Source: JAUWKC01 sp035527845
GTDB lineage: Bacteria; Planctomycetota; Phycisphaerae; Sedimentisphaerales; Anaerobacaceae
Assembly: GCA_035527845.1 (NCBI GenBank)
Contig: DATKZT010000086.1
Coordinates: 42,226-106,225, forward strand
Length of the DNA stretch: 64,000 nucleotides
Direction of reading: 5' to 3'
The translations under genes and the position numbers were made by a program. The first letter of the stretch is position 1. Each line of letters starts with the position of its first letter. The notes under the pieces were generated by a model that had not been told where the DNA came from, ran no database searches, and saw nothing but the letters and a program-made list of their open reading frames with translations. Shown piece after piece: positions 62,201-64,000 of this stretch.

Positions 62201-64000
62201 TTACCCTCGCAATACGTATCGTAAAACTCAGTAATTCTATCAGTGCTTGGCTCGACTGAGAATCGCCCGTTGCCGCCGACGACGTTTACGGATAGCTGAC
62301 GAATCGGAGTGCGCTCGAATTCCACGGTGACGTGTCTGTCCTGCGTCATTGTGGCGGTATTGGTCAGTGCCTTCGTAGCGTCATTATCGGTTCCGGTCCA
62401 TTCTTTGACCCTATAGCCGCATACGCCATCGGCATCTGGGTGGGCGGTGAGCCCCACGACGGTCCCGGCATAGAACCAGGTGTAGTCAGGCTCAACCTGC
62501 ACCCAGCCGTGAGTCTCGCTATTTGCATCCTCGATGACGGTAAGGGTGAAATCATATCGGGGCAGGCCGTCGGGGTAGTGGTAGCCGATGTCAACGAGGC
62601 TGCCGTCTTTGACGCCGTCGATGCGGGTGGTATATGTTTCCATATTGAGGTCGCAGGCATCGGCGCTTCCGGTATTGACAAGGTCATTGGCGGGCACATC
62701 CATATCGTGCTCGGTCGGCTGTCTGAGATAGTAACCGTGGGTGAAATGCGGCTCGACGTTCAGCGGCTGGGAGTTAGGATCAGCCGGAATGCCCCAATTG
62801 AGCGTACATGCGGCATCCTTGAAGGCGGCAGACAGCCCGCCATGGACGTCACTGTAGGTGACGGTAAGCACAGAGGGCATCGCATAGGGCGGATCACCGG
62901 TGCCTACGGCTATCTGGGCGCCTTGCGTACCGTCGTTATCCCAGATGATGGAGTCGACAACCGTGACATTGCTTGCGTAGGAACAGTACAGACCGCCGCC
63001 ATAGCCGAGTGTGCCGATGAGCCGGTTGTACGCCACGGTACAGTTAGAGATTCCGGCCTGTATGTACCAGTTACAGGAGATACCCGCGCCATCTCTGCCC
63101 GCCTCGTTGTCGGTTATCAGGCAGTTCTTTACCATCGGGGCGAGCGGGGCTGTCGGATAGTAGTCCCCGGCGAGATAGAGACCGCCGCCGGAGGTGCTGG
63201 CGCTATTGTAGCGGATGTGGCAATCAACAATCGAATTGGGACCTAAGAACGAGAACATCCCACCGCCTTCGGCGATGAGGGAATCATCCCTGCGTGTAAT
63301 CACAATGAGATTCGGGTCATTCGGGTCAAAGTTGGGGTCGCTCTGGTCGAGCGGCGTATTGGCATCGAGCGGCACGTTGGCGTCATTGGGGTCGGGCTCG
63401 TAGTACTCGGTGATGAATCGCACGGCCTCGTTATACTGTATTGTGCAGTTGAAAATGGCCGAATCGGGCGAATCTTCGCAATACAGGCCCGCGCCGCGGG
63501 TGGCGGTATTGAAGGAGATATTGCAGTCGGCCACATAAATGGCAGAGCCAATAATGAAGATGGCGCCGCCTTCGTTGTTGGCGTCATTTTCGAGGAATAT
63601 GGAACTGGTAATCTCGCCGGTGCAGTTGGCATCAAAGTACACGGCACCGCCGGAAGTGACGGAGTGGTTGTCGGTGAAGTTGGAGCCGGTAATGGTAATC
63701 GAGCTGTCGGGGCCGGAGTAGATTGCCCCGCCGAAGTCATCGGCGACGTTGCCGGCAAAGTAACAGTAGCTGACCTGCGATGCACAACCGGCGGCATAGT
63801 ATATGGCAGCGCCTTCACAGCTACCACCGATCGCTGGGCCGCCGCCTGTTGGGGCCCCGCCGGTACCGGACAGCGGCAACAGGGCGGCGTAACCGGTCAC
63901 AAAGGAGCAATTGGTAAATACCGTAGAGGTTTCGAGACTGCAATACACAGCAGCACCGTCGCCGCCGTACACAGTGCAATCGATGAACCTGCACCCTATG
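41230..64000 (-). CDS. Giant modular beta-helix protein (partial; start lies to the right)
   Basis: The frame is open from the right edge (64000) to a stop at 41230, so at least 7589 residues are present and the true start is outside. A GTG at 63970-63972 has open frame upstream (GCRFIDC), so it is not the start. Eight modules consist of right-handed parallel beta-helix repeats (PbH1-like, with words such as NCTIxxNxA and GGGIYC). Each starts with an IQAAIDAA-type/IIDC block and ends with a GYHY-type signature. The signatures lie at about 62575, 59590, 56992, 54094, 51289, 48457, 44572 and 42460. InlB/Flg_new-like repeats (GYRVKxWTGTD ... VEFE) stand between modules. The C-terminus holds a dockerin and three FnIII-like domains. 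It is expected to be secreted and surface-bound. Confidence 0.9.
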   Translation of the reverse strand, partial: IGCRFIDCTVYGGDGAAVYCSLETSTVFTNCSFVTGYAALLPLSGTGGAPTGGGPAIGGSCEGAAIYYAAGCASQVSYCYFAGNVADDFGGAIYSGPDSSITITGSNFTDNHSVTSGGAVYFDANCTGEITSSIFLENDANNEGGAIFIIGSAIYVADCNISFNTATRGAGLYCEDSPDSAIFNCTIQYNEAVRFITEYYEPDPNDANVPLDANTPLDQSDPNFDPNDPNLIVITRRDDSLIAEGGGMFSFLGPNSIVDCHIRYNSASTSGGGLYLAGDYYPTAPLAPMVKNCLITDNEAGRDGAGISCNWYIQAGISNCTVAYNRLIGTLGYGGGLYCSYASNVTVVDSIIWDNDGTQGAQIAVGTGDPPYAMPSVLTVTYSDVHGGLSAAFKDAACTLNWGIPADPNSQPLNVEPHFTHGYYLRQPTEHDMDVPANDLVNTGSADACDLNMETYTTRIDGVKDGSLVDIGYHYPDGLPRYDFTLTVIEDANSETHGWVQVEPDYTWFYAGTVVGLTAHPDADGVCGYRVKEWTGTDNDATKALTNTATMTQDRHVTVEFERTPIRQLSVNVVGGNGRFSVEPSTDRITEFYDTYCEGNTVTLTAYPDAGYYIRGWFDDANNLLSVRRTLDLLIDQDETIRVEFRLPKMITVGPGETYAKIQAGVDAAEPGDTVLVYAGTYAPPDGNGIDFHGKSITLRSLFAEDPAIIDCGKDGRAFYFHNREDAEAVVSGLIIKNGYVHGPVGAAGLPGVDPNTGGGDPNDPNDPNAVDPNGGFGGYGKGDSWGGGIFCTNGSSPTFINCTITNCMAAGGVGGQGGYSYSIYGGYGGDGEGTGYGGAVACLNNSNPTFENCTITRNRAIGGVAGMGGYAGLVYGYRGMGIGDGVGGGVYAKDSSPRFVNCTISENIASDSDDILRSYDSKFFNDHIMWVDYYYDYGLYWWYWPSYYYGMFYWVGGTGYGAGAYFDTGAAAEFDDCSFTKNRIRGKKWDWSWDPNSIDPNTGYYAYDPYWGYYYYVYYPTSIHYGDGAGLYCASQGTAMLTDCVFTGNRIGNEDRRRNLYYYTDTQESPTGSGNGGAIYCGTNSRLTLRNCCISENINGVKDYERGRYYNSSNYYGQYDEYIVGGNGGGVYCAAGSHIDVNNGTCIFRNESTDSGGGLYLGQRCTIDINDAFILGNDANDSGAGLYCGAHSLLNLNNSALAGNKAIMGAGGAVYFSDADVPSSVIANCAISNNAAKRGGGLCWSGDLLTVTDCTISGNAAEGKYATGGGFYCISSSAAIENCVIADNNAPAGFGAAGYLGGTGRMPVLSNCLVTGNWTGHDGGGIYVDLACRPTISNCTFTDNSASGQGGALFSTNDSNVAVIDSIIWANTADGNSAQIGLDAGGAAEVSYCDVQNGTGQTWFGLGCIDTDPCFVGDYYLSHIGAGQSADSQCINSGSEPALAHGFNLLTTRTDNFFDVGQIDMGYHHRRFHFRLNTAVIGGHGFVAPLSRTYPESSVVTVLAVPERGYRVRRWTGTDYGQPAERTNIVTMDSDKNVTVEFEFAHNRTFTVPGDGPDQYADLQAAINAAADGDVIILSEGVWPWGGFYVVDKVVMITSAHPDDPNCVASTIIDCSLAETFEYPGQWTGSGGFYFGRSSGSSVLKGLTITGARGGYGGYWLDNYRYDVIYWDPYYGSDPYQTAWGYGGGAIYIDQAASPVITNCVITDAAIYGVGGWWGWTVGIGYNGYAGGNGGSAQGGAIYIGPKCSPTIVNCQIANCRVIGGNGGDGGGAGDFGYAGGRGGWPGFAYGGGIYCASASTPTIKNCTIDNCQAIGGNAGNGGSGGYYGGYGGGWSTSGEYDYWYYSDQGYAAYYYYPSWYWYRWYYQDRTFKVDGELWEHWGYAAGPWYYSGHGGGVYCASDSKPTFVECTISNGYADGGLAGIGGQGSVVYGQEKPILHQDIPGSGGGVYCAAGSRASFVRCDIVNNTVEDHSGVFGVLDPNDPNSGYDPNDPNAVAGHPSNPGLEPNMYQVMPYSGYGGGLVARDTLETILQDCNVAHNSVYSGFGGGIYLANAGLTINSSHVLDNLANKGGGLALFGGWTKITASNIAANVAAGGGEGGGLYVFVNDTELADSIVQYNWADKSGGGLYLLGKPDTVPGGVQTIIRNCLIADNIGVRDGGGISSNWKAEPRISNCTIVNNRAIGQLASGVGGGLHCAYGSNAEVINSIIWDNTASKGAQLAMSDDVDYPQSTRLVVSYCDVYGGQPAVFVGPECTLVWGAGNIDAEPLFTEGPLHVFSPRSNYYLSHWPLQDANSPCIDAGSDLASVLGMHDYSTRTDRLPDSGPVDIGYHYGIGKYRLTALVMENPSDPGIHGTIEPETWLFYPGDIAMVTADPCQGYRIKGWIGTDDNNSVASRNYVTMDSDKTVYVEFEVAKSFLIPAQFPDINTALTATQPDGSRTVRSGDTIILSMRTYNEHDLDLAGRSITIVSEKPDDPYAVANTIINCGGAGRAFIFRGGEGGRGAVIEGITIMNGDAVGSSAVPHQPLIPYPYVFPFGLDGAAGVPGEDAYGGAIASFGSSSPTILNCVFVNCMARGRFGGDGVDGLTAPESPPYAPQAGGNGGNGAFGGNGYGGALYFAPGSAPTIRACKFIGCRAVGGNAGAGGRGGDGYKFPPEVPDPMPGGGNGGNAGTGGSAYGGAMYFENDCDVTIQNCIIQDCDTTQGEGNLGGDGGNGLNALALGGNGGSGGLNGPQSHYGAVHYGPKCKVAVSDTRITNNMANDLVTLDVWPGGNGGINVGTPEDFSLWGTPGATMISSTDAWVGGNYYGLGCQVEMTGCDLTYNIATDRGGAEYYEPNCTILLYDCQFAYNSAGTGGSGGAQYFGEFCVADVNKCNYFNNFAGASGGAQSFGTSCFINIYDCGFARNLAGGNGGGVFLQTGCSLQMSDSSFTDNMADVNTGRGGAVFFWQEASTIEISTTTFVGNQAAFGGGLHWYGMTEAAASDVIISGCSIKDNKATSHGGGLFWIDGAPTIENTFIMGNESEGMFFSVTGENIYGGGGGIFCWSSDPTIVNCHITRNSTLGSGGGAYFGGDGKPMLNNCLVERNSAVADGGGIVAYWSVRPTISNCTIVDNIVYDTLLYDPQAYRRGRGGGLAGFYESNITLIDSILWGNASLGGSQIALGGVLDPNASPRPAELTVSYSLVEGWGNPDDDPNCQADPGNLIDNSLIDPCAVFVEDQGRLNWYCNNINVDPEFASKYDANYVGFYYLSQAPDQNVTSLCVDAGSGFADDPNIAMDSYTTCTCGANDVGRVDMGYHYSTDTFRLDVNVVTGHGMCDPRPESVEPVVCDASMCSYTFYAGMLVTLTAEPEPGYRVRGWYDRNNLLISTSSTLEVLMNSRLSFVVEFEPAQTFHIPADFGSVGAALTATETDGTYTVNSGDRIVLAADVHNEHSLDFDGRSITIASVNPDDPCVVAATIIDCGGGGPAFIFRGGEGPDAVIDGLTIINGDASGNSAVRAPSGFPGLPGQDAFGGAIISFGPSSPTISNCVIRDCIARGQFGGSGADGAGSALLAGRPGGDGGRGGDGYGGAFYFADGSNPTIRNCRITNCRAIGGNGGAGGRGGDGVRPAGSPLDTVGGGAGGIAGDGGNAYGGAMYFGNDCRVTINRCVVKGCSTLQGEGNVGGAGGNGVASEVNADGARGGDGGAGGRNGTVSWAGAIYCGRRSTIDVSDASITDNEADTLVTTNSWPGGLGGTNAASVDGAPVGNAGESSGSSTLSFVGGNYYDFGCEVRLTKCEISGNMTDTSGGPAVVGAEYYEPYCTATVTDCNFINNVSASSYGGAQHFGDFSAAELTDCNYAGNRAQGSDGGALHFGRSCQVTIRRCDFSDSYAADEGGAVFLPYVRSLVISDSNFVRNAAYGYFASGGALYWDQADSATITNSTFNSNQATFGGAICWRGDESEDPNLPSVTVLDCVISDNLADHGGGLFWNEGAPRIKGCAINRNRARGFWIGFDYGPQFGDYFYGGGGGIFCWGSEAVIEDCFVTDNTASGSGGGVYLGGGTSWPILRNCLVKGNSAVLDGGGVVSYWFVRPTITSCTIAHNLAFDRPGDKHGRGGGLACSYESVTNLINSILWGNSGTNGNQIALGSDADPNYIQRPAELTVSYCDIQGGQAPEAIWVEPGRTLNWLTGNLDTDPCFVGHNYFLSQIDAGQDVNSPCLDVGSDLAENLGLHEYSTRTDGGPDEGQLDLGVHYAPRIWHNLCVKIEGAQHGTVEIDPIDANGPDDPNRCPLGGRFLRYTVVSLTAQPNDPTSYTVKWKGTDDDSSVAFTNTATMYSNRTVTVTFQAVRTIFVPEHFDTIEEAVQDAASGDVIAVEPGVYYVSNPDGIDLNGKKITLKSIRPDDPNFVKATIIDCQQAGRAFIFQSGEDANTVIDGFTIRNGYVEGPRGYDGSDNPRPRDLYDANTYSGGGAVGNGYGGAIYCGENTSPVIRRCIIEQCRAIGPVGGDGDTADDYPDSPPEGTLSPPYNVDTYPGPVGGAGGDAVGHGCGGAIYCGYNSSPTIEDCNMTDNSAFGGRGGMGGAGGAGYRTGPWTDVFYMWYGSNSGGRGGSGGDANGTGLGGAIYCDEMSAPVLIGCTFNENVVSGGAGGSGGDGGMGRDGWYVDVEAGLGLLAGDLFNDGGAGGNGGSAFGVFKGNAIYAAHNVTLAMSECSFNANTYGQGAAGVGGAGGPVEDWPEGDPDNGVEGPNGVRGIEYFPAGYGGAVYLEPNCVVFVADSQFNENEAVSSGGAIYFCKSQTNVTADSVFVDTLFVENAAQAGAGGAIHSDANFVADFDRCTFTGNISATRGGAVDCNTFAHLSFIDCIFNRNVAVDPVGFEGRGGALYCRGRGDPNPANRDDLTMERTIFYANAADDIGGAIFFHECDANLVHCSIFNNMAASGGGVYLSNTYADDSVVNIIGSSIRANYAVSEAGLGTGGGIVTLNSSLNLINSEMIDNASDSVGGAVAFIGISRPSVRNCLFVGNFAEGAGGAVASFLRADPRIINCTFSDNRSRSLDWPGREGGSLYYDSDVSHAATVTNCIFHRSVGVAIYETAVSDVNLSHNLFADNRDGDYYNGDETLIFGPVPDAGKNFGADSPRFADGPLGEFYLSQVLAGQTSDSPAVDWGIGNITDLGDYLTTRTDHELDEGKPDLGYHYDVTPYWLTIETIGRGTVSVCTDPCLAGTCGVYFGPFFYLFAEPDDGYRVRSWTGTDNDPSWNTNENTIRMRGDRTVTVEFEPDIRRTLEVPTAAYMTVQEAVEDAQNGDTVIVHSGTHVGTGFIIDKNITITSTNPDDPQVVAATVIDCNGDQGEHVGGFVLLGELGGTVVLNGLTIMNSDIYVIAGDDAIDANDLQGQTPGASIGGGIIISGDHIVANCVVKNCIRRGGQAGTSLPGQVSGQTGGAGGDGGLAAGAGIFIADGEPIITNVLVENCRVIGGGGTDGGNGAIYGAGGRGGAGGAALGAGICVASGEPFFHKVTVRGCTATGGNAGNGGNGQNDADGGDGGVPGRVLGAGIFCFQDSTATFIDCTVENCRAIGGNAGNGGNGGSEEYARGGYGGLSPDNPNDTDQWRYSVNGAGVYCDAFADATFTNCSFLNNVTESSVGGIGGLHYYGARQLPWETWRAPAFGAGVYCADYSETEFEGCSFRANRTSYYDDQWTGYGAGICVNNAISAVIAGCDFTGNSASVGGAIYASSSDVNVADCNLADNSSYVGGAVASVDSLAYIARCTISRNTASQLARLTDPNESLMPYLPPGTILGAGGGLYCFGSDALISDTIITDNTTSGSGAGVYLAGYDNPDSSVVSELKNCLITRNRAARDGGGVSCNWYFQGAIANCTIADNVATDPNAYGGGLYCSYDSDVDVIDSIIWANRAERGAQVAVGGGGSAYPMPSALTIAYTDIGPPYDPNQTYDFASGDGAASGSATAGGTVLVDSQAVYDQFGAQGNAKVIVSLREPTQLRTTTDWDSPESVATLRAEIAARQATVLATLLPAEFTLRYRYQNQTAFSGQITSEGLNRLMANPLVVRLEPARQVRRMLAQAIPLANALQARQAYDGSGVAVAIVDSGVDYTHPMLGNNGFPNTKVIGGYDTGQGDADPMPADDAHGTACAGIAAGSLGTVGDYIGGVAYNAKIYALKFADADGLLLTDAAIAAWDWCVTHRNDDPQNPIMVISNSWGGFELYNNVALAEAANPALTMAANNAAQVGITLLAAAGNEYAIDGIVAPAALGSVISVGAVYDTNDRVTEYSNTDEILDILAPGDPIYTTDIVGAAGYDPGNYVTGFGGTSAACPFAAGAVACLQRAAMVKLRSYLSPEEVRQLLIDTGDPVTDTKVAITKPRVNLGAAIAALTFGPPIYLEEDCTLNGWTAPDTNSYLEWRHDLWPGSHNLQEDPNFVVGYYLSQTGAGQPIDSNCVDAGSNDVNHPDVELHPAIYTTRTDAWGDIGIVDMGYHYLIASMPKLTVVIVDANGRPVDPAAADGFVEPSGGGRYPRNSVIQLTAYPYCDEINKVCYRVVWTGTDDDTSTDPNNTVTMTQDKVVKVRFERIRVYHLATIVLGGHGAILPASGLQYEGPVELFAIPDPDYRVKKWTGTDHDLSTEPNNVVTMTRDKVVIVSFELPDIIEVSGDPNAIQTAINDARDGDILIVAAGVYDANINLRGKAITVTSTNPDDPNVVARTVVDCAQAGRGFTFNSGEDANTILDGLTIINGSVTAENGGGIFIDSNSAPTIRNTIIRDCSAAASAFGIGGNGGGIYVDVNAAPVFTNCSVINCTADSDGGGAYCDVNSAAVFKRCSFNENSAGWGGGIFYHHVNAASEVNDCNLADNLAQYGAGVFFDANSSAVVFGSSFWRNDANADGGAICVVDANDVSIIDCNLFSNTAYRGAGLYCESAITVTISRCDIRYNKAPNVAVVDPNDPNDPNASIVGQGGGIWCWATPALISDCVLTHNVANTSGGGIYLSGGPDSPYIFNCLIINNQAGRDGGGISANWYTEPVIGNCTLSGNACPGTFSRLNGNTGFGGALYCGYGNRTTVTDSILWNNYALDGDEIAIGTGFDSGQAASRLTISYSNIKGGISGIRLEDGCPLPTWAPANINADPLFATGPLGDYYLSQTAAGQPQTSPSVDTGSVNASMLGLTVYTTRTDEAFDKGIVDMGYHYPLSFWAEPCRICDLIFDGIINFLDYAVFAEGWLEEGCSDNNDWCDGSDLSYDTYVDYTDLAFFAACWLVQDVRPPIPDPSRWEIEPYSMSTTPPFGIRMRAEATYDAWGWGIQYYFQCVSNDSYDSGWQTSRSYQIDGLALGTELCFRVKAREVRPTRPQDEWLETRWSVVRCALVSGEEPTEDTTPPAPAPYIISAEPNAPNSIVLVSSISYDVHQVEYMFQNDTLAYDSGWLTFPEGVNPTWTDFDLQPETEYCYRVKARDKSSKQNETFWSDQVCVMTPEAPDVNAPTPDPMLWDYSILDVNGYSIDGTPHQIWLGPDPIWDYYATMRADPTTIDPEGNGLEFFFECTNRSGFSSGWMQFAGPPYIYTTYVGLSGQTLYFRVKARDRSPNKNETAWSQTLPMDVPW
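41233..42230 (-). other. Three fibronectin type III-like domains at the C-terminus of the giant protein
   Basis: Three units of about 100 residues, at about 42230-41925, 41925-41605 and 41605-41233. Each has an FnIII-like pattern ending in a YCYRVKARD or LYFRVKARD block and a W (for example DSGWLTF, SSGWMQF). The last unit ends the protein with no recognisable sorting signal (no PEP-CTERM or LPXTG). Confidence 0.65.
42248..42438 (-). other. Dockerin type I domain of the giant protein
   Basis: Within the giant gene, CDLIFDGIINFLDYAVFAEG is followed later by DLSYDTYVDYTDLAFFAACW, two EF-hand-like dockerin repeats in the planctomycete style (DLxxDGxVNxxDxAxFAxxW). It suggests attachment through cohesins, as for the S8-dockerin protein at 36460. 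Confidence 0.75.
44860..46200 (-). other. Subtilisin zymogen inserted within module 7 of the giant protein
   Basis: A contiguous in-frame block of about 440 residues. First is an I9-like propeptide (AKVIVSLREPTQL ... FSGQITSEGLNRLMANPLVV). It is followed by a complete S8 domain: Asp in VAIVDSGVDY (codon 45733-45735), His in HGTACAG (45613-45615), oxyanion Asn in AAGNE (45283-45285) and Ser in GTSAACPFAAG (45067-45069). Flanks on both sides read GPPY.. / GPPIY.. and the rest of the module continues. Other modules lack it. Confidence 0.85.
60900..61280 (-). other. Tyr/Trp-rich loop region in module 2 of the giant protein
   Basis: Within a beta-helix module two inserts are strongly aromatic: DYYYDYGLYWWYWPSYYYGM and YAYDPYWGYYYYVYYPTSI. 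They interrupt an otherwise regular PbH1 pattern. Similar inserts occur near 58330-58520 (YYYYPSWYWYRWYYQ) and near 58950-59040 (YWLDNYRYDVIYWDPYYG). They probably lie outside the beta-helix body as surface loops. Confidence 0.7.

Noticed and set aside
63970..63972. GTG as the start of the giant protein
   Set aside because: The frame is open and encodes similar beta-helix residues upstream to the edge, and there is no signal peptide after it.
41230..64000. CRISPR-like repetition in the giant gene
   Set aside because: Repeats are codon-level, of uneven length and within one reading frame. There are no constant repeat-spacer units.
1..64000. tRNA and rRNA genes
   Set aside because: I searched intergenic regions by eye for acceptor/T-arm patterns (GGTTCGAATCC-like) and found none.

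Overview
The window looks like a chromosome segment of a planctomycete, most likely an anaerobic Phycisphaerae-type lineage (inferred, no marker rRNA is present). The clues are a prepilin-like protein with an H-x9-DG tail, dockerin modules of the planctomycete style, Asp-Pro-Asn linkers, a siroheme-type heme pathway gene, ResB/CcsA cytochrome c assembly, and intergenic regions full of small palindromic repeats.

Layout. 1-2258: end of a helical-repeat protein, then a prepilin-like gene with a membrane-anchored partner. 2576-7209 (minus): a division/cell-wall cluster mraZ - small protein - rsmH - LysM protein - ftsL-like - ftsI, preceded by a promoter interleaved with MraZ-type boxes. 7286-8269: gene-poor stretch with a cut-off IS110-type transposase and palindromes. 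8270-11757 (plus): hemX-like, hemA, ahbC-like radical SAM gene. 11988-16797 (minus): resB-like, ccsA-like, cobA-hemD fusion, hemL. Together these two facing groups cover tetrapyrrole synthesis and cytochrome c maturation. 17447-20132 (minus): a two-gene Gabija-type anti-phage system (GajA nuclease, GajB helicase) in visibly AT-richer DNA, bordered by repeat-rich DNA to 21660. 21663-28572: a Tyr-rich TPR protein, YjbQ, an orphan LuxR-type HTH protein amid a repeated hairpin family, a membrane-anchored unknown, and an amino-acid permease fused to a PTS EIIA domain. 28573-35994 (minus): pyrR, pyrB, pyrC, a NYN-domain gene, and a six-PAS histidine kinase with its response regulator. 36460-41116 (plus): a dockerin-bearing S8-like protein, aroA and an unusual aroC, closed by a strong terminator.

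41230-64000 (minus) is one uninterrupted reading frame with no start inside the window: at least 7589 residues of a giant modular exported-type protein. It has eight right-handed beta-helix modules, each closed by a GYHY-type signature and separated by InlB/Flg_new-like repeats, then a dockerin and three fibronectin-III-like domains. A complete subtilisin zymogen (I9 propeptide plus S8 domain with all catalytic residues) sits in-frame inside the seventh module, and several modules carry Tyr/Trp-rich loops. This giant protein is the most unusual object in the window. The Gabija pair is the clearest defence system, but it is a known type.
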